Of a stretch of 64,000 nt of DNA, positions 50,516 through 59,479 are shown in pieces. How positions within the stretch are numbered: the stretch's first letter is position 1; each line of letters opens with the position of its first letter. A program made the position numbers and the translations under genes. Under the pieces are notes generated by a model. It had not been told where the DNA came from and did no database searches. It was given only the letters and a program-made list of their open reading frames with translations. Location of the stretch: positions 1 to 64,000 of the forward strand of contig JAJEIP010000062.1 in the NCBI GenBank assembly GCA_022827885.1, given 5' to 3'. Origin of the DNA: Candidatus Poribacteria bacterium (GTDB taxonomy: Bacteria > Poribacteria > WGA-4E > WGA-3G).

Positions 50516-50582
50516 CGAAAGGAGCTCGGATTGTGTTAAAATTCAAATATCAAACTCAGGAATAGCAGAAAAAGGACTTCTA

Positions 50583-52232
50583 ATGGAAACAATAAATTTG
50601 AAAATACCTAAAATACCGAATGATCCAAATCCAATAGATATACCCCTAAAAAATGGTGACCAACTATTCATAGTCGGACCTAATGGTTCCGGAAAATCCG
50701 CGTTGATACAGCGATTCGTTTCGCAGCTGCCGTCCGACAGGGTTAAGCGGATAACTGCACATAGACAAACATGGCTCAAATCCGGAAGCATCGATCTCAC
50801 TCCTGCAGGTCGTCAACGATATGAGATAGATAGACCAAGTTATGATACAGCTCTGGCCGCTCGCTGGAGAGATGATAAAGCTGGACAGGATTTATCTGCT
50901 GTTCTATTTGACTTAGTTTCTAAAGAAAATGCACGGGCACGAACTATTGCTTTCCATATAGACAAACAAAATATTGAGAAAGCACAAATTATTTCTGATG
51001 AATCGCCATCGCCGTTTGATGAAATAAATAAGTTGCTTGATTTCGGTATGCTGGAAGTTACGATCAAAAACGATAATGACCAGAATCTAATCGCAAGGCA
51101 TCCAAAAGGGCAGCCTTTCAATATTGCTGAAATGTCAGATGGGGAAAGGAATGCTGCGATTATTGCAGCGCACGTTATTACGGCTGAACCTGGAAAGGTA
51201 TTCTTAATAGATGAACCGGAGAGACATCTCCATCGATCCATCATCCAGCCATTTCTCTCGGCGTTATTCGACCTCAGAAGAGATTGTATATTTATTGTTT
51301 CAACTCATGAGATAACTCTGCCAGTTGCTAACTCAAATGCACGAGCACTCATGCTCAGATCCTGTCAGTGGAGTAACAACCAATGCGTAGCATGGAATGC
51401 CGAAGTCTTAGCCCCAAACTCTCAACTACCTGAGGATCTCAAACTGGCAATCCTTGGATCTAGGGATAGAATCCTCTTCGTGGAAGGAGATCCCACTGGC
51501 AGTCTGGACTTTCCGTTATATACTGCTCTTTTCCCTGACCTTTCCGTGGTTCCAAAGGGAAGTTGTGAGGAAGTCCAAAAAGCAGTACTTGGTTTGCGAG
51601 GATCTCAAGACAAACACCACGTTGAAGCGTTTGGACTCATTGACGAAGATGGCCGGAAATGCAAAGAAATAGAGAAACTTGCCGAAAAAGGTGTATTTGC
51701 CTTAGCAGTTTACTCCGCAGAAGCTCTTTACTATTGCTCAGACGCTATTGCTGCGGTTGCTCACCGACAAGCGGAGTCACTCGGTGAAGATGAAAGTAGA
51801 TTCATTGAATCAGCTAAGCAAGAGGCAATTGAAATATTGAACGGACACGCAGAAAGAATGGCCGCTCGCAGGTGCGAACGTAAAATACATCAGTTGTTAT
51901 TACAGCAAGCTCCGAATTGGAAGTCAATTAAGGATAATCCAGGGCAACAAATTTGCGTATCAGTTGATTCGCCTTATCTGGAGGAGCTTAATATTTTCAA
52001 TGAGTTCGCCAAAAACGGAGAACTGGATCAACTTGTTGCCCGTTATCCAGTACGCGAGAGTTCTGCTTTTGCAGCCATTGCAAAAGCCCTGAAATGCCAA
52101 CACAAAAATGACTATGAGCGCATGGTTATTGCTCAAATTCGGAGTGACAATGAGTTGGCAGAGAAGCTGAAAAAACGTATTGGTCCACTTTCTGCAACAC
52201 TGGATCAGGTAGAGGACCCAGAAACCACATAG
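50583..52232 (+). CDS. AAA ATPase fused to DUF4435/TOPRIM-like region (PARIS- or OLD-like)
   Basis: The 549-aa protein has an ABC-type AAA domain: Walker A VGPNGSGKSALIQ near residue 32, signature EMSDGERNA, Walker B FLIDEPERHLH near 207 and a switch His in VSTHEITLP. From about residue 295 it matches DUF4435: ILFVEGDPTGSLDFPLY, VVPKGSCEEVQKAV and FGLIDEDGR, a TOPRIM-like set of acidic residues. The ATPase-DUF4435 pairing is the logic of PARIS (AriA plus AriB), here in one chain; OLD nucleases are an alternative. The start is ATG 50583, since the upstream codons fall in repeats. Confidence 0.82.
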   Translation: METINLKIPKIPNDPNPIDIPLKNGDQLFIVGPNGSGKSALIQRFVSQLPSDRVKRITAHRQTWLKSGSIDLTPAGRQRYEIDRPSYDTALAARWRDDKAGQDLSAVLFDLVSKENARARTIAFHIDKQNIEKAQIISDESPSPFDEINKLLDFGMLEVTIKNDNDQNLIARHPKGQPFNIAEMSDGERNAAIIAAHVITAEPGKVFLIDEPERHLHRSIIQPFLSALFDLRRDCIFIVSTHEITLPVANSNARALMLRSCQWSNNQCVAWNAEVLAPNSQLPEDLKLAILGSRDRILFVEGDPTGSLDFPLYTALFPDLSVVPKGSCEEVQKAVLGLRGSQDKHHVEAFGLIDEDGRKCKEIEKLAEKGVFALAVYSAEALYYCSDAIAAVAHRQAESLGEDESRFIESAKQEAIEILNGHAERMAARRCERKIHQLLLQQAPNWKSIKDNPGQQICVSVDSPYLEELNIFNEFAKNGELDQLVARYPVRESSAFAAIAKALKCQHKNDYERMVIAQIRSDNELAEKLKKRIGPLSATLDQVEDPETT

Positions 52233-52310
52233 TTAGTTGACACCTATTTGTCCTGCATGTGATCATTACTCTCAAGTCATCCTTATTATGTGGAAGTTTT
52301 GGAATAAATT

Positions 52311-52439
52311 GTCTGAATCGCGGATGATGTAGATTGCTTAGATTTCGCGGATTTTTGGATCTGTGGCATCCGGCATTAGAGTGAGGTGGACAAGATAATC
52401 CGCGTCATCCGTGTCATCTGTGTAATCCGCGATTCAGAC
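52311..52439. repeat. Inverted-repeat element built from gtctgaatcgcgga copies C and D
   Basis: The left end gtctgaatcgcgga (52311-52324) and right end tccgcgattcagac (52426-52439) are perfect 14-bp inverted copies. Each is followed inward by degenerate ggat/gat repeats. The 129-bp unit sits between the AAA-DUF4435 gene and the TIR-TPR gene. Confidence 0.75.
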
Positions 52440-52489
52440 GATTGCGAGGTATAATTTCCCGAAGAAATTGTGGCTATGGAGAAAAGCCA

Positions 52490-54397
52490 ATGAACAAACC
52501 ACTAAAAGGATTCATTACCTATTCACACGAGGATACAGAAGCAAAGGACGAATTGCGAAAACGCCTTGCAGTGATGGAGCAGAATAATGAGTTAGTCACT
52601 TGGGACGATGGTCAACTCACGCCTGGAGATGGAGCACTTCAGGAAGACATTCTCGAAAAGGTTGCTGATTCGGACCTGCTACTCTACCTTGTTTCCGCCG
52701 CGAGTCTCGCCTCTAAAAATTGTAACCGAGAATTGGCGAAAGCATTAAATCTGAAGATAAGGGTTATCCCGATTATCCTTGAGGATTGTGATTGGTTGCA
52801 TCATAAACTTAGCGACTTTGAAGTGCTTCCTCATAAAGGCAAAGCCATTAACGAATGGCAACCTGAGAGCAAAGCTTGGCAAAATGTGGTTGACGGCATT
52901 CGAAAAGCTATTGATGAAATGCAGGTTGAGGCTGATCCCTTATCTGGAATATCTAAAGAAGAACTGTTATCCGATTCAATGTTCCAACAAGGAAATATTT
53001 TAATCATGCTCGGACAATTGGATATGGCTATAGAAGCGTATTCAGATGCCATTGATCTCAATCCTGATTTTGCGGCGGTATATAACAACCGTGGTATTGC
53101 TTATGGCAAGAAAGGCGAGTTTAACACAGCAATTACAGATTTTGACAAGGCTATACAATTCAAGTCTGACTTTACCAATGCCTATTACAATCGCGGCAGT
53201 GCTTATAGGGAAAAAGGCGAACTTCACAAAGCCATTAAAAGCTTAAGTAAGGTAATAGAATTAGATCCCGATTGTGTTGACGCTTATTACAACCGTGGTG
53301 TTACTTATACAGCTCTTGGCAGGTTTGATAAGGCTATCAAGGATTTGAATAAAGCGGTGGAACTCGAACCTAAATCTGCTCAAGCCTATAACAATCGCGG
53401 TACCGCTTACAGAATAAAAGGTGATTTTGACGCTGCAATTCAAGATTCAAACAGAGCGATAAAACTCAAGCCCAATTATACCGAGGCGTATTGCAATCGC
53501 GGTAATGCTTACATTAGCAAAGGCGAGGTTGGCTTTGCCATCCAAGATTATAATACGGCCATACAACTCAACCCCAGTTATGCCAATGCATATTGTGGTC
53601 GTGGAAGTGCTTACATCAGCAGGAACGAGATTAATAGAGCCATTGCAGACTTGAACAAAGCCATACAACTGAATCCAGGACTTGCGGAAGCATATAACAT
53701 CCGGGGTAATATTCACACTGGAAATGGTAAGTATGACTGCGCTATCGAAGATTATGATAAGTCAATAAAACTTAATCCAGCATTTATCTCAGCCTATAAT
53801 AATCGCGGTACCGCTTACTTAAAAAAAGGGGACTTTACCCAGGCCATCAAGAATTTAAATGAAGGGATAAAACTAGCTCCAAACGATACCAGTGCTTATT
53901 TTAATCGTGGAATTACTTATCAGCAAATGAATAAAGCCGATCTTGCCATTAAAGACTTTACCAAAGTCATACAACTCAAACCGAATGATGCTGAGGCATA
54001 CAACAATCGTGGCAATACTTACGCCCAAAAAGGCAAATTTGCCAATGCCATTCAGGACTATAATAAGGCAGTATACCTCAACCCTGACTATGCAGAGGCG
54101 TATTGCAATCGTGGCAATGTTTACTGGAGAGTAGGAAAAACTGATGAGGCCATTCAAGATTATAATAAGGTCACAAAACTGGTTCCCCACTTCGCCGGTG
54201 CATATTTCAATCGTAGTCTCGTTTGGTTACAGGGTAGAGAGTGGAGCAATGCCAAATCAGACCTGATCGCTGCCAGAAAGATGGGAGTGGATATCATTGC
54301 CTTTTTTGGTAACGCTTATGGAAGCGTTGCCAATTTTGAGCAAATGACAGGCATTCAGTTACCAGAAGACATCACCGCGATGCTAACGCCTCTGTAG
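52490..54397 (+). CDS. TIR-TPR protein
   Basis: The 635-aa protein has an N-terminal TIR domain (residues ~4-145: LKGFITYSHEDTEAKDEL, SDLLLYLVSAASLAS, and the likely catalytic Glu81 in NCNRELAKAL). It is followed by about 13 TPRs of 34 residues with the pattern AY.NRG.AY..KG....AI.D...AI.L.P. The C-terminal cap reads GSVANFEQMTGIQLPEDI. TIR domains in phage defence cleave NAD+; that activity is inferred. A TATAAT at 52450 supports the ATG at 52490 over the TTG at 52442. The TIR closely resembles the second TIR of the 56496 gene. Confidence 0.88.
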   Translation: MNKPLKGFITYSHEDTEAKDELRKRLAVMEQNNELVTWDDGQLTPGDGALQEDILEKVADSDLLLYLVSAASLASKNCNRELAKALNLKIRVIPIILEDCDWLHHKLSDFEVLPHKGKAINEWQPESKAWQNVVDGIRKAIDEMQVEADPLSGISKEELLSDSMFQQGNILIMLGQLDMAIEAYSDAIDLNPDFAAVYNNRGIAYGKKGEFNTAITDFDKAIQFKSDFTNAYYNRGSAYREKGELHKAIKSLSKVIELDPDCVDAYYNRGVTYTALGRFDKAIKDLNKAVELEPKSAQAYNNRGTAYRIKGDFDAAIQDSNRAIKLKPNYTEAYCNRGNAYISKGEVGFAIQDYNTAIQLNPSYANAYCGRGSAYISRNEINRAIADLNKAIQLNPGLAEAYNIRGNIHTGNGKYDCAIEDYDKSIKLNPAFISAYNNRGTAYLKKGDFTQAIKNLNEGIKLAPNDTSAYFNRGITYQQMNKADLAIKDFTKVIQLKPNDAEAYNNRGNTYAQKGKFANAIQDYNKAVYLNPDYAEAYCNRGNVYWRVGKTDEAIQDYNKVTKLVPHFAGAYFNRSLVWLQGREWSNAKSDLIAARKMGVDIIAFFGNAYGSVANFEQMTGIQLPEDITAMLTPL

Positions 54398-54478
54398 ACG
54401 TAGTGCTTCGTCCAGTTTCAAATTGTGAGCAAGGTTTTTAAACTGTGAGTTTCATTTCTTACAACATCGCATCTTTCT

Positions 54479-54499
54479 GTAGGAGCGAGCTGTGCTCGC
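54479..54499. repeat. GTAGG-type hairpin upstream of the Pycsar genes
   Basis: gtaggagcgagctgtgctcg has a gcgagc-tgt-gctcgc stem. A similar hairpin is at 62919. A second inverted pair, tggacag (54524-54530) and ctgtcca (54553-54559), lies just before the effector gene. Confidence 0.55.
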
Positions 54500-54577
54500 G
54501 ATATTTGAATCACAAAATTTAGATGGACAGAACAATAATAGTACAAAGAAAACTGTCCAATTGGAAATTGATAAAAA

Positions 54578-55492
54578 ATGGAAATGATTAACAGATTTCA
54601 TGGAATAGAAAATCGTGATCGGCTTATCTCGGCAATACGCCAACAAACTATTATTCATGACAACGAAAGTTTGGCTATAGAATTGGCTAACCAAGCTGAA
54701 ATTCTTCAGTTTGAACCTGAAGGAGAATTAATCATCCAAGGTGGGGCAGACAATGACATCTATTTTATACTCGCGGGGCGACTTTCTATTGTTGTTAATG
54801 GGCGCGAAGTAGCGATCAGAAATTCTGGACAACATGTGGGTGAAATGGCGTTAATCGATCCGTCTGCTACGCGTTCAGCGTCGGCTGTTGCTATTGAACA
54901 AACAGTTGTTGCGAAAATTTCTGAAGCATCTTTCCACCCATTAGCAGATAAATACCCAAGAGTCTGGCAACTTATTGCCACAGAACTTGCCAAAAGATTG
55001 CAGCAAAGAAATAGGTTAGTAACTTCTAAAAACCCACGTCCCGTTGTGTTTATAGGTTCATCAAAAGAATCACTCCGGATTGCCCGAGCGATTCGTTCCA
55101 ATTTCGACCACGATGATTTTGTTGTAAATTTATGGACAAACAGAGTTTTCGGTCCTTCACGATTTCCAATAACCGAACTTGAGAAACAGGTTCAAGAATC
55201 CGATTTTGCAGTGTTGGTACTAGGCCCGGACGATGAAGTAGAAAGTCGAAACGAAAAATTTGATGCTCCTCGTGATAATGTAATTTTAGAGTTAGGGCTA
55301 TTCATCGGTGCATTGTCCTATGAGCGCACTTTTATGGTTATCCCTCGCGGGTGCGATATCAAAATCCCCACGGATTTGCTCGGTCTCACCCCTTTAGATT
55401 ATAGATTAGAGGATTCTGATGCCTTTGTCTCTTTGCTGGGTCCAGCATGCGATCAACTTCGGGATATTATTCACAAGATTGGCGTTAAGTAA
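54578..55492 (+). CDS. Pycsar effector PycTIR: cyclic-nucleotide-binding plus TIR domain
   Basis: The 304-aa protein has an N-terminal cyclic-nucleotide-binding fold (residues ~25-140; IYFILAGRLSIVVNGREV and the phosphate-binding cassette-like HVGEMALIDPSATRSASA). The C-terminal domain is a TIR-like nucleotide-binding domain (RPVVFIGSSKESLRIARAI, FAVLVLGPDDE, likely catalytic Glu in DNVILELGLFIGAL). The cyclase gene lies 24 bp downstream. This pair is the Pycsar type in which cUMP or cCMP triggers NAD+ depletion. The ATG at 54578 has a GGAAATTG upstream. Confidence 0.88.
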   Translation: MEMINRFHGIENRDRLISAIRQQTIIHDNESLAIELANQAEILQFEPEGELIIQGGADNDIYFILAGRLSIVVNGREVAIRNSGQHVGEMALIDPSATRSASAVAIEQTVVAKISEASFHPLADKYPRVWQLIATELAKRLQQRNRLVTSKNPRPVVFIGSSKESLRIARAIRSNFDHDDFVVNLWTNRVFGPSRFPITELEKQVQESDFAVLVLGPDDEVESRNEKFDAPRDNVILELGLFIGALSYERTFMVIPRGCDIKIPTDLLGLTPLDYRLEDSDAFVSLLGPACDQLRDIIHKIGVK

Positions 55493-55516
55493 TTTCACAC
55501 AAGGAGAATTATTTTT

Positions 55517-56212
55517 ATGAGTTTAGTTGAGGACTATACTGAAGCGGTAGAGAAAATATTTAAAGACACATGGACTACCCGAGAGGGTCAAAAAGTTCCA
55601 GAATCGAAAGATGTAGGATTAGGTAATGATGCTGTAAAGTTGGATGGAACTGTCCTCTATGCAGACCTGGACGAGTCTACAAATCTTGTAGATTCCTACA
55701 AACCCCAATTTGCGGCTGAAATATATAAAGCGTACCTCAGTTGTGCTGCGAAGGTTATACGGGGTGAGGGCGGTGAAATTACTTCTTATGATGGCGATCG
55801 TATCATGGCAGTATATATTGGAGACTCAAAAAATTCTTCCGCTGCCCAGTCGGCACTAAAAATAAACTACACAGTCACGAATATTATCAACCCGCTCATA
55901 AAAAAGCATTATCCTAGAACGAACTACCAAGTCAAACAAGTTGTAGGTATCGATTCAAGCCAGTTATTTATCGCACGCACTGGGATACGGGGATCAAACG
56001 ACCTTGTTTGGGTTGGACGTTCAGCAAACTATGCAGCGAAATTGTGCTCATTTTCATCTAACTATCCTTCACGACTCACTGAAACAGTGTACAACAAATT
56101 AAACGATTCAGCAAAGTATTCAAGTAATGGGAAGCTTATGTGGACACTGGACCCATTTGAAACAATGAACGGATTGAGAATTTATCGATCAACTTGGTGG
56201 CGGAGCGTATAA
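55517..56212 (+). CDS. Pycsar pyrimidine nucleotide cyclase PycC
   Basis: The 231-aa protein is a class III (adenylate/guanylate-type) cyclase domain. Metal-binding aspartates are seen in GTVLYADLDESTNLVDS and SYDGDRIMAVYIGD, and the C-terminal half has VWVGRSANYAAKLC. It stands alone without sensor domains and is directly downstream of a CNB-TIR effector (24 bp, AAGGAGAA before the ATG), which is the hallmark of Pycsar. Whether it makes cUMP, cCMP or a purine cyclic nucleotide cannot be read with confidence by eye. Confidence 0.87.
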   Translation: MSLVEDYTEAVEKIFKDTWTTREGQKVPESKDVGLGNDAVKLDGTVLYADLDESTNLVDSYKPQFAAEIYKAYLSCAAKVIRGEGGEITSYDGDRIMAVYIGDSKNSSAAQSALKINYTVTNIINPLIKKHYPRTNYQVKQVVGIDSSQLFIARTGIRGSNDLVWVGRSANYAAKLCSFSSNYPSRLTETVYNKLNDSAKYSSNGKLMWTLDPFETMNGLRIYRSTWWRSV

Positions 56213-56286
56213 ATAAATTGCCTCATACTTGATCAAAACTGTCGAAAATGGCCTGGATCTCGAATAATCCGGACGATGTAGATTTT

Positions 56287-56320
56287 CAATCCGCGTCATC
56301 CATATAATCTATGATTCTCA
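56287..56320 (-). repeat. gtctgaatcgcgga repeat, copy E (diverged)
   Basis: caatccgcgtcatccatata followed by atctatgattctca is an inverted, degenerate copy of the element seen at 52396-52439. Confidence 0.5.
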
Positions 56321-56387
56321 CAATGACAAACCACGAACACACAACCCTCTCCTTGTCCAAACACACAACCAGTGCGAATCTTTTCCC

Positions 56388-56416
56388 TTGAAAATCGTTT
56401 AATTGTATAGTATACT
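56388..56416 (+). promoter_or_regulatory. Sigma-70-type promoter of the TIR-TIR-TPR gene
   Basis: TTGAAA (56388-56393), a 17-bp spacer and TATACT (56411-56416) lie about 80-95 bp before the possible starts at 56496 and 56511. Confidence 0.75.
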
Positions 56417-56495
56417 GTAAGCATAATTTAACCTTGATAATACAATCGTGGCAAGATCAATAGAATAAATTTCTAAATCATAGATAACACAAATT

Positions 56496-59237
56496 TTGAA
56501 TCGGGTCATTGTGAAAAAGAGTGAAAAAAAGGAAGAATATGAGGTTGCCCTATCGTTTGCTGGTGAAGATAGAGAACATGCTAAAGCATTGAGAGATCTC
56601 CTAATAGCGGGTGGATATAAACCCTTCTACGATGAAGACGAGTTAGCAAATCTTTGGGGCAAGAATCTATATGATTACTTGTCATCGGTTTACAAAGACC
56701 GGGCTCGTTATTGCGTGATGTTCCTATCTCACCATTATGAACGAAAGTTATGGACAAACCATGAACGCCAGATGGCTCAGGCAAGAGCATTTCAGGAAAA
56801 CCGCGAGTATATTCTCCCTGTCCGTCTTGACGACACAGAAATTCCGGGAATTTCTCCGACAATCGGATATCTGGATTTACGTTCAATGACTATTGAAGAA
56901 GTCTATGAAACCTTAGTAAAAAAGTTATCAAGTACCCCATCACGAAAAACACCATCTGATGACAACAATGCTCCTCATTCTGAGAGTGGGAAAGAAAAAT
57001 CCTTTAATCAGGAACACGATCAAAATGTATACACTAAGGACTCTAAAACCTCTATAGGTCAAGAAGGCGTTAACGAAAAGGGGCCTCATGAAAATGCAAG
57101 CAACAAGGTATTAAAAGGATTTATTACCTATTCACACGAGGATACTACACAAAAAGACGAATTACGCAAACGTCTCGCCGTAATGGAGCAGCAAAACGAG
57201 TTAAAAACCTGGCACGATGGTGACATCATTGCAGGTGACCCAGCACGTCAGGAGGACATCCTTAAAGAAGTTACAACTTCAGACTTACTTTTTTTCCTTG
57301 TCTCTGCTGATAGTCTGGCATCTGAAGGCTGTAAAAAAGAATTAGAAGAAGCGTTAAAAAGAGACCTAAAGGTTATTCCAATTCTCCTTGAACATTGCGA
57401 TTGGAAGCACCATCAACTCAGCGGTGTTGAAGTGCTTCCGGACAAAGGTCAGCCGATTAGCAAATGGGAAGATAAAAGCGCAGGATGGCAAAATGTGGTG
57501 GATGGTATCCGTAAAGCTGTTGAGAAAATAAAGTCTCAGGCTGATCCATCTTCCGGTAGGTCTGAAGAAGATTTACGTGCTGAATTAGCATTTCAGCAAG
57601 CAAATGTTCGGCTATTGTGCGATGAATTGGACGAGGCTATAGAAGCTTATTCACAGGCCATTGACCTAAAACCTAACTCCGCGAGTCCTTATAACAATCG
57701 AGGTGTTGCTTATTGGAAGCAGGATGACTTTAACCTTGCAATAGCAGACTATACTAAAGTAATAGAACTCAAACCTGACGAGGCCCAAGCCTATGCGAAC
57801 CGAGGTATTGCTTACATTAGTAAAGGTGAATACGATAAAGCGATTGCTGATCAAAACAAGGCTATAGAACTCAACCTCGATTATGCTGAGGCATATAGCA
57901 ACCGTGGTGTCGCCTACAGCGAAAAAGGTGAATACGATAAAGCGATTGCTGATCAAAACAAGGCTATAGAACTCAATCCCGATTATGCTGAAGCGTATAA
58001 TAATCGTGGTGTTATTTACGATAGGAAAAGTGAGTATGATAGAGCAATTGCGGATTATAACAAAGTTATAGAACTGGAACCCGGTAATATTGAGGTCTAT
58101 AATAATCGTGGTGCCGCCTATAGCGGCAAGGGTGAATATGACAATGCGATTTCAGACCTTACGAGAGCAATAGAACTCAATCCCGATTCCGCTAAAGCGT
58201 ATAATAATCGTGGGACCACCTACAATAAAAAAAGTGAGTTTGCCCTTGCAATTGAAGACTTTGAAACAGCAATTAAACTCAATCCTGATTATGTTCCAGC
58301 CTATATCAATCGTGGTAGCACTTATAGTGATAGAGATAAGTATGATTGTGCGATCGCGGACTATAACAAAGCAATAGAGCTTGAACCTAATTCTGCCGAA
58401 GCTTATCATAACCGTGGCAATACTTATGGAAAAAACGGTGAGTTTGATTTAGCACTTGCCGACCTTAATAAAGCAATGCAAATTAAGCCAGATTTAGCTG
58501 AGGCATATTGCAATCGAGGTAATATTCACTATAGCAAAAGAGAATATGACCGTGCTATTATTGACTATAACAAAGCGACAAAACTTAAACCTGATTATCC
58601 AGAAGCTTATAACAACCGCGGCAACGCTTATCGTGATAAAGGTGAGTTTAACTTAGCACTCGAAAATTTCGACAAGGCAATAGAACTTGAACCCAATTCT
58701 GCCGAAGCTCATAACAATCGTGGTGTGACCTACGGCAACATCGGTAATATTGAATTGGTTCTTGTAGACTATACCAAGGCAATACAACTGAAACCTGATT
58801 ATGCAGAACCACATTACAATCTTGGCACCGTTTACGCTGAAAATAATGATACTGAGCGTGCAATTGTAAGTTATACTAAAGCGATAGAGTTTAAACCTGA
58901 TTACGTAGAAGCTCATAACAATCTTGGCATTGCCCACTTGCAGAAAAGAAAATATGCCTTTGCTATTAGGGACTTTAGCAAAGCAATAGAACTCAAACCT
59001 GATGATGCCTTTGCCTATAGTAATCGTGGTATGGTTTACTTCATAATAGACGAGTTTGATCTTGCGATTGAAGATTTCACCAAAGTAATAGAACTCAAAC
59101 CTGATTTTGCCTTAGCTTATTACAATCTTGGTACTGTTTACCGCGAAAAAGGTGCCACTGACCTTGCCCTCCAAAACTTTAGAAAGGCGGCAGAACTGGA
59201 TCCGCAAATGTTTAGTACACTGCGAACCGATCGGTAA
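56496..59237 (+). CDS. TIR-TIR-TPR protein
   Basis: The 913-aa protein carries two different TIR domains. TIR1 (residues ~14-135: YEVALSFAGEDREHAKALRD, likely catalytic Glu in TNHERQMAQARA) is TIR_2-like. A ~60-residue polar linker follows, then TIR2 (~205-350: VLKGFITYSHEDTTQKDEL, KKELEEALKRD), which is close to the TIR of the 52490 protein. About 16 TPRs of 34 residues complete the chain; it lacks the LPEDI cap. Two TPR copies are near-identical at the DNA level (57822, 57924). The start is TTG 56496 or GTG 56511; neither has a good Shine-Dalgarno. Confidence 0.87.
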   Translation: MNRVIVKKSEKKEEYEVALSFAGEDREHAKALRDLLIAGGYKPFYDEDELANLWGKNLYDYLSSVYKDRARYCVMFLSHHYERKLWTNHERQMAQARAFQENREYILPVRLDDTEIPGISPTIGYLDLRSMTIEEVYETLVKKLSSTPSRKTPSDDNNAPHSESGKEKSFNQEHDQNVYTKDSKTSIGQEGVNEKGPHENASNKVLKGFITYSHEDTTQKDELRKRLAVMEQQNELKTWHDGDIIAGDPARQEDILKEVTTSDLLFFLVSADSLASEGCKKELEEALKRDLKVIPILLEHCDWKHHQLSGVEVLPDKGQPISKWEDKSAGWQNVVDGIRKAVEKIKSQADPSSGRSEEDLRAELAFQQANVRLLCDELDEAIEAYSQAIDLKPNSASPYNNRGVAYWKQDDFNLAIADYTKVIELKPDEAQAYANRGIAYISKGEYDKAIADQNKAIELNLDYAEAYSNRGVAYSEKGEYDKAIADQNKAIELNPDYAEAYNNRGVIYDRKSEYDRAIADYNKVIELEPGNIEVYNNRGAAYSGKGEYDNAISDLTRAIELNPDSAKAYNNRGTTYNKKSEFALAIEDFETAIKLNPDYVPAYINRGSTYSDRDKYDCAIADYNKAIELEPNSAEAYHNRGNTYGKNGEFDLALADLNKAMQIKPDLAEAYCNRGNIHYSKREYDRAIIDYNKATKLKPDYPEAYNNRGNAYRDKGEFNLALENFDKAIELEPNSAEAHNNRGVTYGNIGNIELVLVDYTKAIQLKPDYAEPHYNLGTVYAENNDTERAIVSYTKAIEFKPDYVEAHNNLGIAHLQKRKYAFAIRDFSKAIELKPDDAFAYSNRGMVYFIIDEFDLAIEDFTKVIELKPDFALAYYNLGTVYREKGATDLALQNFRKAAELDPQMFSTLRTDR
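57822..57976 (+). repeat. Recently duplicated TPR units in the TIR-TIR-TPR gene
   Basis: A stretch of about 53 bp starting aaaggtgaatacgataaagc occurs at 57822 and again at 57924 without change, 102 bp (one TPR) apart. This indicates recent unequal crossing-over or copying within the array. Confidence 0.8.
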
Positions 59238-59364
59238 CTCTTCCAACCTCAATTGTTTACAAGGGATATAAAATTTACCCTGATTTTCTATGAGTTTCAA
59301 TGGATCTCTATATACCGAATGTGTTATCATTGCCTGCAAACATCCCGAATTGTGGGGGAAAGAG

Positions 59365-59466
59365 AGTTGTAAGTAAACCGTTAAAAGTTTCATTACCTAT
59401 TTACATACTGATACAGCTGTGAATACGAACGGTCTCATTGCAATGCTGACGCAACAGTACAACTAA
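59365..59466 (+). pseudogene. Remnant of a TIR-TPR gene, N-terminus joined to C-terminus
   Basis: With one base inserted after aaaccgttaaaag the text reads SKPLKGFITYLHTDTAVNTN then GLIAMLTQQYN-stop. The first part matches the TIR start of the 52490 and 57108 domains (NKPLKGFITYSHEDTEA), also at the DNA level (attcattacctatt...gatacag). The second part matches the C-terminal cap DITAMLTPL. The whole TPR array and most of the TIR are missing, so this looks like a deletion relic that has since frameshifted. Confidence 0.65.
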
Positions 59467-59479
59467 AACCTACATCTAC

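Noticed and set aside
53042-54190. Minus-strand ORFs opposite the TIR-TPR gene, also 57666-58937 and 61742-62128
   Set aside because: Their repetitive composition mirrors the TPR array on the other strand; they are shadows.
54578-56212. CBASS instead of Pycsar
   Set aside because: The synthase is a class III cyclase, not a CD-NTase, and the effector has a CNB fold, not SAVED or a CBASS cap.
52490-59237. Thoeris
   Set aside because: Thoeris needs a ThsA (SIR2/SLOG or other) partner for the TIR; none is visible here.
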